From the NCBI GenBank assembly GCA_032622095.1, contig CP136064.1:42371912-42435911 (forward strand): a stretch of DNA of 64,000 nt. Direction: 5' to 3'. The DNA is from Siphonodentalium dalli (lineage: Eukaryota > Mollusca > Scaphopoda > Gadilida > Siphonodentaliidae). Both the position numbers and the translations under genes were made by a program. Positions 22,601 through 33,071 of this stretch are shown here, one piece after another. Positions within the stretch are counted from its first letter, which is position 1; each line of letters starts with the position of its first letter. The notes below the pieces were generated by a model that was not told the origin of the DNA, ran no database searches, and saw nothing but the letters and a program-made list of their open reading frames with translations.

Positions 22601-25600
22601 ATTGCGACTCAAGGGGGGTGGGGTGCAGTTGGAAATTCCCAAGGTGGACACCCCCCCAGCGGAGACCCTCTAGCCATATCCCTGCAGCCAGTAGGCTGTG
22701 CACCCTTCAGCACATTTTCAAAACCTGTGCACCTTTCAGCACTTTTTAGGTGAGAATGACTCCTTCAACCCTTTTTAAGCTGCACTCTTTAAACTGATGC
22801 GATCGTTATGTTTTTTTAATACAATTTGTTATTCCTTTTCAGGAACTCGACTTCACACATGCAAAAATTGGCAAACTCCAGAACCTTGAAGTGCTTACAA
22901 AGATTGAAGTATGTTAAAAATTAACTGTACGATTCTCTTTTAAAAATATTTTCAATAAAGTTACAGAATGGGATGGTCTTTCAATCTGAATTGACCGAGT
23001 TGGGCTTTATATTCATTATATAACGCCCATTTTGTGTCTGTTATTAGTAATTAATATATTATTAGATAACACAAAATTCTTCTATCAATAGAATGAATGG
23101 AAACACTAAATGTTCTATGGGTAGGCATAGAATGTGTAGGTAACGCATGTTCGATGTAATATGCAAGCGCAACTGAAGCAATGAACACTCATACTGAGTC
23201 AGTGCCTCCTAGTACAAGTTTCCTTTGACATAAACCAGCTTGTAATATAAGTAGGGCTAGATACCAGTATCAAGCCCTACCAATACCACAAGCTGGTTAA
23301 TTTCGAAGGAAACTTGGACTACAGTAATGCCCTAATTAATCGACCCCTTAACTACATCAGAATTATGGGTAACTTTTCAGGATTTAGTCAGAAATATGGC
23401 TTATTGCCATTCATCAGAAAGCTCTCAGTGAGAGCTTTCCGATGAATGGCAACAAGCCATATTTCCGACTAAATCCTGAAAAGTTACCTTAATTCTGATG
23501 TAGTTAAGGGGTCGATTATTTAGGTCATTACTGTACGTGACTCCATAAATCTGACATATAATATAAGGCAGTCATGCTGGATGTCTGACAATTTAACACT
23601 CTATGATAGTTACAAGTAGATATAGAAATCGCCAGTGCTTTTACTTCAAGGTGAATAAAAGTGCTTCAGTTTTAGTTTTGTGGATGTTTCTTTCAGGTAA
23701 TCTGCTTCAGGCAGAATCTGATAAAGAAAATAGAAAACGTCCGCACACTTACCACATTGGAAGAGCTCGACTTGTATGATAACTTGATCACAGAAATAGA
23801 AGACATAGAGACCTTAGTCAAGTTAGAGTAAGTGCTCAACACTTGACACTGTGCAGACATTCAGATTTTTGATAAATCGTTGCTGCTTAGTTGCGATTTA
23901 AAATATTATAATGATGAAATGTGAATTTTGGCTGATGCTTCATTGTAAATTAATCTTTGAATCTATACATTGATCCAGTTCTTTACTATGAGAACATCTA
24001 TATCCTCTACTCATAATGTCATGGTGTGAAGATGCCATGTATTCGAATGCCGCTTGCTGCCGTTTGGTTGTCATACTGTTAGCTTCCTTTGAAAAGAAAC
24101 CTTGTATTGCTTTTATCGTGGGTGACCCTCCTGTAAAATGAGAACCTGGCTTAGAGCAGAAATGTTTGATCCAGAGTTACGCCCATGCTGGCACCATGTC
24201 CGTTGTTGGATAGTAATTATAACACCCATTTGAAAAAAATGTAATCAGTCTGTCAGGCGTCCGTCTGTCCATTGGGGCGTCCATCTGTTGGTCTATTCTT
24301 TAACATATTTGGTTTCCAATCGATTACTCTAGTTTGGATTATCTGATCTGAACCAATGTTGGTATGTGTGTTTATCAGCCAAAAATACAGTCAAATTTTA
24401 AATATGGGTTTCGTCCAATTATTTTTACTTGAGTTGCAGCCCTTTTTCAACTTAATTCTTCTGATTTTAATAACAATATACAAGTAAACTAACGGTTGTA
24501 TTTAGCTGCGCCTCAGTGATGCTCTTGTTGTTCCATGCATTTCTGTCTAATGTGTGTAATTAATGGATAAAGTGTTATTATGTTTTTACTGTTTGTTCAT
24601 AATGTTCTTGCTAGCTGAAAAGTACTGTTTCTATCTTGAAACAAGCACAGCTGTGTTAAAAAATTCAATATAGATTACACACATGTCGTAGAATTCTCTA
24701 AAGATTTCTATTTTGAGTTCTTGTAATAAAATTATCCATTTACTTTGCTTTCTCAGGATTCTAGACTTCTCATACAATAGGATAAAGTATATTAAAGGCA
24801 TCGAACCTTTAGTGAAAATCAGAAGATTGTTCTTGGTTGCTAACAAAATAGAGAAAATACAGAATGTCAACCATCTTGTTGATCTTGAGCTTCTGGAGCT
24901 TGGTGGCAACAGAATTCGAGTAAGTGAATTTATTTAATATTTTTTTCTGTCATGTAGAATAACCAAGTCATTAAGCTGGATGCCATATATTATTACGTTT
25001 TTTTTCCAATTAGTGTATTTTGCACTCATCCATGGCTCAAATTCATTCATTTGTTGCATATATTCTGTTGAGTATAATAGGAAATGGTCCCATAAATGGC
25101 CGGATTTAGTGTACAGTACCCCTTTAATTTAGTTCATGTGGAATTGTTTCTTTTCATACACACATATGATGTATGATTAACTCCCTTCTGCTGATTGCGG
25201 ATGATTTATTTCTAATAGCCGATATTACTTATGATATTGAATTTATCACTGGATATTGATAATAAATTGGGAAACCGCCCATGACTAAATTAGACATTGG
25301 TCTAATTAGGTGTATTTTTGTTGTAACAAAAAATTTGAAATCCTGGCAGATCTTAATTCAAATAGAGTGTAAAGTTTGCACTTTAAACTTAACAGAGGCT
25401 AGCACGGTGGGCTAGCATCACCAAATTCACCCTCTGGGAACCTCTTTCTGCTAAGGCATCAACTGCTATGGGAGACCTAAGATCAGATTGAAGTTCTGTA
25501 GTTGAAGTTGGTGATTTTCACCCTTTAGTCATCGTGGTTATGCATTTTATCTTCTATTAGGGGGATATATAAACTAAACAGAAGGAAAAAAGTAACTAAA

Positions 25601-28600
25601 AACAATGTTAATTTCAGACTATAGATACTTTGCAGAAGATGAGGCCTAAGCAGAATGAGGTCCCCAGTAGTATCACTAAATTCACCCTCTGGGGACCTCA
25701 TTCTGCAAATGACAGACACTATTTCAAGGCTTGGGCATGTATGGCACCCTTGGTGCATTCTCTTGTTATAATTATCAAGATCTCACCCCCAGAATATACT
25801 GTGCTTGGAATGGGAGATACAAATCACCCATATTTGAAATATTGGATATTTGTATATTACTGTATAGAAAAAATATATATTTATGTAAAATGAGGAAAAA
25901 CAATCCTACTCTAACTGGCCTCATTGAACAACTTAAATACTACCAAAACATTGAATGTCTCAGCACAAGTCACTTGGAAGTCAGTAGGGCTCATCATTTT
26001 AAAACAAGATGGGAAGACTTGAAACCACTGTTAGCATATCAATAAGTCAACAGAAAACTGGAAAACAAATTGTTGCACATTACCGTCAATATCAAATTCA
26101 ACTAATGTTTTTGCATGCATATAGGCAAGATTGTGGGGATGAAGGGAAATCTAGCTCACATGTATTCTCCACTGAGATGGAATGCTCCCCTCTCACCCCA
26201 CGACAATAATATATCAACAAACTAAACATTAATTTGTTTATTATAATTGTAAAAAGTTTGATACAAAAGCAATAATATATCAAACATATAATTTATACAT
26301 TAGGTTCAATAGAATAAATCTCAAGTTGTTGACCATCATATTACATATACATTAATGTGTGTACACTTATTTATCACATAATTTGGCCATAAAAGCAGTT
26401 TCATAATTATCGGTAATAGACACGTATCAGCGCGTGCGATGACGTCACAGCGTTCTTCAAATAACTTGCGATCGCTGTAGTTTATGATAGTTGTTTTCGA
26501 TGAATATTGCGCGTTGCTTTGGGTTTATTTGATCATGTGATAAAAGGTATCTCACACTCGTCCTATTTTATACGTAATTTATCAACCTCGTCCTCTAAAT
26601 TCTATTTGAGCCTCGGCTCAAATCAAATTTAGTGAACTCGGTTGATAAATTCCGTATAAACTAGAAACTCATGTGAGATCCTCTATTTATGAGATATGCA
26701 TATCAGGATCCTAATAAAAATATAAAAAAAAAAAAAAATAATAATCAAGTCAAACCTCATCAGTTTAGCTATAAAATGTCTGTCTACTCACATGTTCATG
26801 TTGATTGCTATTCTTTTCCAGTGTTTAGAAGGAATTTCAAATCTCACAAACTTGACAAGCCTATACATTGGAAAAAACAAGATCGCCAAACTACAGGGCC
26901 TAGAATCACTCGTCAACTTGAAATGCTTAAGTGCACAGGTATGGAAATTATTACATCAGCCATGAGCACAATATTAACGACTTATAATGTTGGCTTATGA
27001 CGCATCCATGAAATAATACACAAAGGAATACCTCTGTTAAAACAAATGTTATTTAGCCAAATTAACTGTACAGCATTGAGCAGTAGTGAGTATTTGGAAG
27101 CCATACTTTTTGAAATTAAATACCTTTTTTTATTAAACATGGCAGTTTGCACTCCAAAATACACATAATAATATTCGCTTTTGAATTTTCCCCGATATCG
27201 AAATAGGTTGATAAATGACTGAACTACCTTTCTACGAGCATTGTATGTCTCAGAAAGATGCATTGAAGTCATAAAAAATACAACTTCGAACTCAAAAATC
27301 AGAACCCGAGCTTATAATATGCCATTCGTTTTCATTGAAATTCTGGAATTGGAAATTTAATAATGCGTGACTGTCTGAAAAAGATACTGCATTAGCTTAA
27401 CATGAAACTGTTAAAAAACTTCAATCACCGCTTTCTCTTCATTTTAATCATCTAAATGCATGAACTGGCACAAACAAAATTATCTCTAATTTACCGAATA
27501 ATATAAGATACAAAACATGTATTGTCAGCACTTATAGACAAATTCCTTCGGAAATTTCATGATTAGTTTCTCAGAATAAATACAGTGGGTGCAAGAAATA
27601 TTCTGTTGCTAACTTCCCATTTATTGTGGCGTGAGGTTGGACTATTTCAGCATTGATTGGGCTTTGCATTTTGTAAATGGAACAGGGCCTCCTGTTATGG
27701 AATATAAAATGCTGAAATTAAAAAAAAAACACCCTATTGAGGAACATTTTCTCTGGGAAGTAAAACTTCCATATATAAATGTAGATCCTTGATTTCTGGT
27801 ACTAAAGCATATTTACTGCTGTACATATCAGGCACGATATATCAAAAATAAAAAAGTTTATTGAAATCATTGTTTTTATTTGGCTTCACGGGGCTTACAA
27901 TACAGACCCCGTCAAAATGCAAAGCCTGCATTGATGGTCATGAAACTTAAAGGCCCATTTAGTTTTCGAGTCACCAATTATTTTTTTTATAGTGTCTTGA
28001 TATATGGTTTTAATAACAATATATGCCATAAAATATGTTTTAAATACTATAATTCATCACCATTTGGAACATCTGTGTCTCAGAAGGTGCCCATAGAGTA
28101 GTAGAATATAGCTGAAATCATAAAAACGTTTTCCCCCATTATGGCTCCCAGAATGCAACAGAATTAAACTAAAGTTGATTTTCAATGGAAGGGTAATAAC
28201 TCTATATCTAATATAGAGTTATTCCCCTTCCATTGAAAATAATATACTTTGTGCAGAAACTTGAGCACAGAACTCACATCTGTTTCTCAATAAAAACAAC
28301 ATGTTCACAGTTTATTACATCGAATAAGTTGAAAATACAATGTTTTGGAGCATATCTCATACATATTTTGAAGACCTTTGTCTGTTTGTTTGTCTGTATG
28401 TCATTTATACAAATCTACGATTCTCGACCGATCGGGACGAAACTTGGTTCGTGTGTGTAGTTTGATCAGGCGGTCGTCGTTGTCGTATTGGCGAGCCCGT
28501 GCGACGCCCGTGCAGCGCATGCGCAGACGAGATCTCGGAAACGGGTGGAGCTATCGACTTGAAATTTGCTATGTCAATGTATCTTGCCCCGGATACGAAT

Positions 28601-31600
28601 TTTATCGGGTCGCCGAGCCCATGCGACGCAAGCTTCGCGCATGCGCAGACCAGATCTCGGAAACGGGTGGAGCTATCGACTTGAAATTTGGTGTGTGAAT
28701 GTATCTTGCCCCGGATACAAATTTTATCGGGTCGCCGAGCCCGTGCGACGCAAGCTTCGCGCAGACCAGATCTCGGAAACGGGAAGACCTCTGTCTGTCT
28801 GTATGTCCTTTATAGAATCGAAAACGACTGCACCCATCGAGCTCAAATTTCGTATATAAGTGTAAAAACCCACGGGGATCGTCGACGTCGTGTTTTGGAC
28901 AAGCTCTGAGCACCGATTCTCCACTCCCAATCATCAAAATCACCGCAAACGCCACTTCGGGGGGTTAAGGCATTAACGATTTTATATTGACCATATTCGG
29001 AGGTGTTAAGGATTAACGCTCTTTATTACAATCGAAGCTGCTAAACGGCTACCCATGCGTAAAATACGGATGCAAAACGAAACGCGGAATGCAATTATCT
29101 CGATTAAAAAGGCATAATGGGTTGTTGTGTCATATATGTCCTAGGAACAGGGGAATTTTTCATCAGGTCAGTCTTTGAGGGACGGGTACCATGAATTAAT
29201 TCGGAAACGGGTGGAGCTATCGACTTGAAATTTCCTATGTGAATGTATCTTGCCCCGGATACAAATTTTATCGGGTCGCCGAGCCTGTGCGACGCCAGCT
29301 TCACGCATGCGCAGACCAGATCTCGGAAACGGGTGGAGCTATCGACTTGAAATTTGGTTTTTGAATAGCCCGGACAACGTCGGGCTCATCGGCTAGTATT
29401 TTATATAATGTGATCTGGGGGTTCATATTCTTTAATCATTTTTTATCGTTTTTTCTTACATACTTTAACCATTATAAAAAATAATATAAAATTTGTTAGG
29501 CCAATGCATTCTCTTATATGTGCGAGGTGAGCTATGGTCGACACACATATATAAGAGAATGCATTGGCACAGGGTTTTCACAAAATTTCAGGAAGCTCCT
29601 GTCATGAAAGGGTTAATGGACTCTGGCACAATCTAATTATTTTCTGGTATAGAAAATGTAACGATGTTAGTCTTATGATGTCAAATTAGAACGTGGATCT
29701 TTAAAGATCAGTGTGTCTCTGATTGGTTAACCCTTTCTATACTGAATGGTTTCTCCCATCCAGTTATAAAGGTATACATTGGAATGGACTATTATTCATT
29801 TGGAGGGGTGTTCAGGATAAATTAGCTGACAAAAGTCAGACGAAAAGATAATAAAAGTTCTGAAGGATTCATATAGAGTGGGAAATGTTCAGATAATAAG
29901 ATCAACATACAACTTATAGCCATTTGTTGAACATATCATCTGAACTTTTCCTAAGAGAACTACTCAATTCTTCTATTATTGACACCAAATTATACATTCC
30001 ATATGGTCGTTTGTTGAACTTATCATCTGAACATTGCCAAGGGAACTATCCATCAATGAGCACAAGAATTTAGTAGAGTTAATTAGCATACAGTGAGAGT
30101 TCTGTCATCAATAAACATCTATTTTTCAGACAAACAGGATAGTGAAGATTGAAGGATTGGAGGCGCTTACAAATTTAGATGAGCTTTATCTCAGTCACAA
30201 TGGAATAGTGGAGATTGAAGGAATAGAAAACAATGTAAGTCAGGATATTACTGAGCAATCTGCTGAGGGGGGGTGGGGGGCAAAGGCAAGCCTGGATATA
30301 GTGTGTCTGTCATTTGCATAATGAGGCCCCCAGAGGGTGAATTTAGTGATGCTATCTCACACGGTGGGCTAGCATCATCAAATTCACCCTCTGGGAATGT
30401 CATTCTGCTTAGGCCTTAACTGCTATGGCAGACATAGGATCAGATTGAAGTTCCCCAGTTGAAGTTGGTGATGTTCACCCATTAGTCACCTCAATTATGC
30501 AATTTATCTTCTGCAAATTAGGGAATATAGAAACTGAAAAGAAGGGAATAAGTAAATATAAGCAATGTTAATTTGAGTTTCGATACTTCCCAGAAGATGA
30601 GGCCTAAGCAGAACGAGGTCCCCACAGGGTGAATTTGGTAATGCTAACCCGCTTTGCAGGATAGCATCACTAAATTCACCCTCTGGGGACCTCATTCTGC
30701 AAATAAATGACAGGCACAGTATTTGCAGGCTTGGTTCTCATTCTTTTTAGCTGAACTTGACAACATAGCAAGTATTTATAAGATGTTCATATATGTATAT
30801 TATCTTTTTCAGATAAAATTGACCACCCTTGATTTATGTGGAAACAGAATCTCAAGAATTCCAGATATATCCTATCTTAGTATTCTAGAGGAATTCTGGG
30901 TAAGTTATGCAAATTTGCTTGGTATTCTTTTCTTAGGTGGTAAATGAGAATATTGAATGGGTGGCTTTTGAGAAATATTGTTTCCAAAAGTTGTTTACAT
31001 GAATGGTTGAACTATGTCTTATATTATTAACTTCATTTTATGGATACAAGATATAATATAAAAATGAGTTGATACATCCCATGTGATTTATTTCGTCAAG
31101 AATCACACAATCGATTATTATAGATTATTATTTGCAAATACTGATATTAACCCTTTACCCAACAACCCGTCCAAAACCGGCCAAATAAAGCTTCAACAGC
31201 CTAAAATATCTTCGGTCTGTCTCAATAGAACCATACAAATATGGATATCATTGGAACCGGCTCCTTGACCACATTGTGATAGTTACAGTTATGCCCTGTG
31301 CCAATGCATTCTCTTATATATGCGAGTCGACCATAGGTCGCCTCGTATATATAAGAGAATGCATTGGCCTAAACAAAATCTTTTTTTAACACTTTTTACC
31401 ATTTTTTCTTACATTCTTTAACAATTTTATAATTATACCCCCTTTTTAAAAAAAAAGGGGGGTATACTGTTTTGCACCTGTCTGTCTGTCCGTCCGTGCG
31501 TCCGTCCGTGCGTGAGTCCGTACGTCCGTCCGATGTCTGTTCGTGTCATAACTTGAACAGTAGTGCTCGGATCTCAATGAAATTAGGTATGGATGTTCAC

Positions 31601-33055
31601 TATTATGAGGACATTTAATAGAGAGTTCCATCGTTTTGTTTGGATTTTCCATTCTAGAGTTATTCATCTTTGTTTATCTGGAAATAGTGGCTTTTTGGTA
31701 CGTCTGGTGTCTGTTCATGTCGTAACTTCAACAGTTGTTCTGGGATCTCAACCAAATTTGGTGTGGATGTTCACAACTATGAGGACATTAAATAGAGGGT
31801 TCCATCGTTTTGTTCCGATTTTCCATTCTAGAGTTATTCATCTTTGTTTATCTTGAAATGTTGGAGTTTTGGTCCATCTGGTGTCTGTTCATGTCATAAC
31901 CTGAACAGTAGTGCTCGGATCTCAATGAAATTTTGTATGGATGTTCACTACTATGAGGGCATTCAATAGAGGGTTCCATCGTTTTGTTCGGATTTTCCAT
32001 TCTAGAGTTATACATCTTTGTTCATCTGGAAATGTTGGCTTTTTGGTTCGTCTGGTGTCTGTTCATATTGTAACTTCGACAGTTGTACTGGGATCTCAAT
32101 GGGATTTGGTATGGATGTTCACTACTATGAGGACATTAAAAAGAGGGTTCCATCGTTTTGTTCCGCTTTTCCATTCTAGAGTTACTCATCTTTGTTCATC
32201 TGGAAATAAATGTTGGCTTTTTGGTCCGTCTGGTGTCTTCATGTCGTAACTTCAACAGTTGTGCTGGGATCTCAATGGAATTTGGTATAGATGTTCACTG
32301 CTATGAGGACATTCAATAGGGGGTTCCATTGTTCTGTTCTGCTTTTCCATTCTAGAGTAATTCATCTTTGTTTATCTGGAAATGTTGGCTGTTTGATCCA
32401 TCCGATGTCTGTTCAGCTCATAACTTGAACAGTAATGCTCGGATCTCAATGAAACTTTGTATGGATGTTCACCACTATGAGGACAGTTAATGGCACATTC
32501 AAATGTTTGTTTTGGTTTTTTGTTCTATAGTTATTCATCTTTGTTTATATGAAAATGCTGATTTCTGGGTCCATATGTCTGAGTATAGCCATCATAAGTT
32601 ATAGATGTGCCCACACTAGGCGGTATGCCATGAGGGGGTATGCACCGGACGACAGTCCATCTCTTGTTTTTAATGTGTTAAGCCAATGCATTCTCTTATA
32701 TATGCGAGGCGACCTATGGTCGACTCGCATATATAAGAGAATGCATTGGCACAGGGCCGTTCTGTTGGGTAAAGGGTTAAATGACTCCAAATATTTAACA
32801 GCATTATAATTTGATTGTCTTTTCTTTTTCAAATTTCAGTTTAATGATAACAAATTAGAAAACTGGAATGATCTTGAGAATTTGGCGAAACTGACAACAC
32901 TAAAGACTGTTTACCTTGAACGAAACACATTATGGTATGAGAAAGACAGTGAATTTAAAATGGATCCTGCCTACAGACGGAAGGCGATGATGTATTTGCC
33001 TCATGTACAACAGATAGATGCTACATTTACCAAAGCTGGAGATGGAAATATCTAG
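19565..33055 (+). CDS. PPP1R7: PPP1R7 / SDS22, protein phosphatase 1 regulatory subunit 7 (8 coding exons)
   Basis: Joined exons 19565-19672, 22843-22908, 23697-23827, 24757-24919, 26822-26938, 30130-30234, 30813-30899 and 32840-33055 give an open frame of about 330 residues; vertebrate PPP1R7 is about 360. Every intron is GT-AG; all are phase 0 except intron 3 (phase 2). After an acidic N-terminus of about 36 residues, tandem 22-residue leucine-rich repeats of the SDS22 type run to about residue 270, with repeated NxIxxIE signatures such as RQNLIKKIEN and SHNGIVEIEGIENN. A C-terminal cap follows (YLERN, YRRK, LPHVQQIDATF). Family knowledge: SDS22 binds the PP1 catalytic subunit in cytoplasm and nucleus and acts in PP1 maturation and mitosis. 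The start ATG at 19565 follows a 3' splice site at 19554-19555, so a 5' exon must lie upstream; I could not find it. Introns are full of MITEs and a minisatellite. Confidence 0.95.
19723..19874. mobile_element. Tc1/mariner-like foldback MITE, deleted copy 5
   Basis: The left terminus runs straight into ACTTTTCAGGATTTAGTCGG, so about 45 bases of the left arm are missing; the right arm ends ATTATTTTGGGATTTACTGC. Confidence 0.75.
19970..20186. mobile_element. Tc1/mariner-like foldback MITE, copy 6
   Basis: Left end CAGTAATGCCCAAAATAATC, right end GGGTATTACTGTA. It is inverted relative to copy 5, with matching flanks (see findings). Confidence 0.82.
20284..20915. repeat. 42-bp minisatellite in PPP1R7 intron 1
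   Basis: About 15 head-to-tail copies of a 42-bp unit containing ATCCTTCCATCTGTTTGCTG and TAACTCATTCATAG, differing by one base here and there. Because 42 is divisible by three, the minus strand stays open (MNELSRQQTDGRIT repeated); this is a by-product, not a gene. Confidence 0.95.
21440..22760. repeat. G-rich interspersed repeat cluster in intron 1
   Basis: Three diverged copies of a unit containing CATCAGTTGGAAATTTTCCA. Two carry the hairpin ACACCGGGCCGA / TCGGCCCGGTGT (21970-22005 and 22231-22263). At 22437-22640 there are three copies of a unit of about 60 bp with a poly-G run and GCAAATGGAATTATGC. Confidence 0.7.
22843..22908 (+). CDS. PPP1R7: PPP1R7 coding exon 2
   Basis: Encodes residues 37-58 (ELDFTHAKIGKLQNLEVL and on), the entry into the LRR array and equivalent to the DLNHYRIGKIEG segment of vertebrate PPP1R7. 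Acceptor TTCCTTTTCAG, donor GTATGT, phase 0 at both ends. Confidence 0.92.
23210..23331. mobile_element. Short foldback element with TAGTCCAAGT ends
   Basis: Ends TAGTACAAGTTTCCTT and (complement) TAGTCCAAGTTTCCTT, with arms through ACCAGCTTGT. The ends resemble those of the 932-bp element at 44563. A flanking 9-bp duplication, AGTGCCTCC against CGTGACTCC, is recovered once the adjacent MITE is removed. Confidence 0.7.
23330..23535. mobile_element. Tc1/mariner-like foldback MITE, copy 7
   Basis: Complete, inserted at the TA that forms the last two bases of the 23210-23331 element. Confidence 0.88.
23697..23827 (+). CDS. PPP1R7: PPP1R7 coding exon 3
   Basis: Encodes residues 59-101 plus two bases of codon 102; two LRRs with RQNLIKKIEN and LDLYDNLITEIED. 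Acceptor TTTCTTTCAG, donor GTAAGT. The phase 2 end is completed by the first G of exon 4. Confidence 0.95.
23828..24756 (+). other. PPP1R7: PPP1R7 intron 3
   Basis: AT-rich. 24210-24480 is a fragment of the class with CAGTCTGTCAGGCGTCCGTC, like other GTCCGTC repeats here. Nothing else recognised. Confidence 0.6.
24757..24919 (+). CDS. PPP1R7: PPP1R7 coding exon 4
   Basis: Encodes residues 102-156; LRRs with ILDFSYNRIKYIKGIEPL, LFLVANKIEKIQNV and LELGGNRIR. Acceptor CTTTCTCAG, donor GTAAGT. Confidence 0.95.
25391..25733. mobile_element. hAT-like MITE, left-truncated composite
   Basis: Right end ACACTATTTCAAGGCTTG intact; the left part starts inside the body at GCTAGCACGGTGGGCTAGC. Repeated AAATTCACCCTCTGGG modules. 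Confidence 0.7.
26364..26693. repeat. 330-bp interspersed repeat, copy 1
   Basis: Same sequence as 50507-50846: TTATCACATAATTTGGCCAT through GATGACGTCACAGCGTTC to TGTGAGATCCTCTATTTATG. It contains an internal inverted pair around the TTTGAGCCTCGGCTCAAA stem. No coding frame. Confidence 0.8.
26822..26938 (+). CDS. PPP1R7: PPP1R7 coding exon 5
   Basis: Encodes residues 157-195; LRR with LYIGKNKIAKLQGLESL, closely matching the FLGKNKITKLQNL repeat of vertebrate PPP1R7. Acceptor TTCTTTTCCAG, donor GTATGG, phase 0. Confidence 0.95.
28179..28230. repeat. 52-bp hairpin
   Basis: Arms ATTTTCAATGGAAGGGTAAT and its near-complement, with AACTCTATA continuing the stem to a loop near 28205. One or two mismatches only. 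Confidence 0.75.
28370..29395. repeat. Tandem-bodied repeat with GCCCGG..CCGGGC end
   Basis: Units of about 115 bp containing CTCGGAAACGGGTGGAGCTA and ATCTTGCCCCGGATAC, at least four copies, GC-richer than the surroundings. It starts with CTGTCTGTATGTC and ends with GCCCGGACAACGTCGGGCTC then ATCGGCTAGT. Confidence 0.75.
29501..29615. mobile_element. Right end of a TTAA-family MITE with diverged 67-bp palindrome
   Basis: Palindrome 29501-29567 (CCAATGCATTCTCTTATATG to CATTGG) followed by GGAAGCTCCTGTCATGAAAG GGTTAA. The left end is not clear. Confidence 0.65.
29727..30082. mobile_element. TTAA-flanked MITE, TATACTGAATGG type
   Basis: Starts TTAACCCTTTCTATACTGAA and ends TAGTAGAGTTAA, with CTACTCAATTC / CATCAATGAGCAC near the right end. 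Related sequence is at 17590, 36770, 55027 and 63465. Confidence 0.6.
30130..30234 (+). CDS. PPP1R7: PPP1R7 coding exon 6
   Basis: Encodes residues 196-230; LRRs with TNRIVKIEGLEALTNLDELY and LSHNGIVEIEGIENN. Acceptor ATTTTTCAG, donor GTAAGT, phase 0. A TTAA-flanked MITE ends 47 bases upstream at 30082, and a hAT-like composite MITE starts 52 bases downstream. Confidence 0.95.
30287..30733. mobile_element. hAT-like composite MITE in PPP1R7 intron 6
   Basis: Starts CAAGCCTGGATATAGTG and ends TATTTGCAGGCTTG; contains two palindromic blocks of AAATTCACCCTCTGGGGACC type. No matching 8-bp flanks, so it is old or rearranged. Confidence 0.7.
30813..30899 (+). CDS. PPP1R7: PPP1R7 coding exon 7
   Basis: Encodes residues 231-259; LRR with LTTLDLCGNRISRIPDIS and the conserved EEFW just before the donor. 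Acceptor TATCTTTTTCAG, donor GTAAGT, phase 0. Confidence 0.95.
31147..32780. mobile_element. TTAA-flanked MITE (ACCCAACA type) split by a nested element
   Basis: Ends TTAACCCTTTACCCAACA and TGTTGGGTAAAGGGTTAA. 67-bp palindromes at 31301-31367 and 32683-32749. The middle is occupied by the ATACCCCC element 31435-32666; the uninterrupted counterpart is 56832-57231. Confidence 0.88.
31435..32666. mobile_element. ATACCCCC...CTCTTG element, long copy
   Basis: 1232 bp, non-palindromic ends, flanked by TT at 31433-31434 and 32667-32668. After an A/T/G-rich head comes a CTGTCTGTCCGTCCG tract, then about six tandem units of about 170 bp containing GGATCTCAATGAAATT and TATGGATGTTCAC. The tail is GAGGGGGTATGCACCGGACG then CTCTTG. 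No transposase. Confidence 0.85.
32840..33055 (+). CDS. PPP1R7: PPP1R7 terminal coding exon 8
   Basis: Encodes residues 260-330 and stop TAG at 33053-33055. It has FNDNKLENWNDLENL, then the LRR cap with VYLERN, AYRRKAMMYLPHVQQIDATF. Compared with vertebrate PPP1R7 as I recall it, the stretch between YLERN and the xDPxYRRK motif carries about nine extra residues, and the tail runs past ATF (TKAGDGNI). A transposable element begins 17 bases after the stop. Confidence 0.95.
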   Translation, partial: FNDNKLENWNDLENLAKLTTLKTVYLERNTLWYEKDSEFKMDPAYRRKAMMYLPHVQQIDATFTKAGDGNI

Positions 33056-33071
33056 TAACGAAAATGATAAA
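33056..33071 (+). other. PPP1R7: Start of PPP1R7 3' UTR before transposon
   Basis: Only about 16 bases separate the stop codon from the MITE. The 3' UTR therefore probably includes transposon sequence. No canonical AATAAA is seen within 1 kb after the stop. Confidence 0.6.

Larger units (their letters stand above)
24920..26821 (+). other. PPP1R7: PPP1R7 intron 4 with repeats
   Basis: Contains a hAT-like MITE (25391-25733) and a 330-bp repeat (26364-26693). The remainder is AT-rich with no supported exon. Confidence 0.6.
26939..30129 (+). other. PPP1R7: PPP1R7 intron 5 with repeats
   Basis: 26939-28170 is AT-rich with nothing recognised. A perfect-looking hairpin is at 28179-28230, a GC-richer tandem repeat at 28370-29395, a palindrome at 29501-29567 and a TTAA element at 29727-30082. 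Confidence 0.6.

Noticed and set aside
23990-24190. Possible SINE in PPP1R7 intron 3
   Set aside because: A single B-box-like GTATTCGAATGCC without A box, tail or target duplication.
28378-28955. Clustered open frames of about 60-117 residues
   Set aside because: All come from a GC-richer tandem repeat; they overlap in several frames on both strands.
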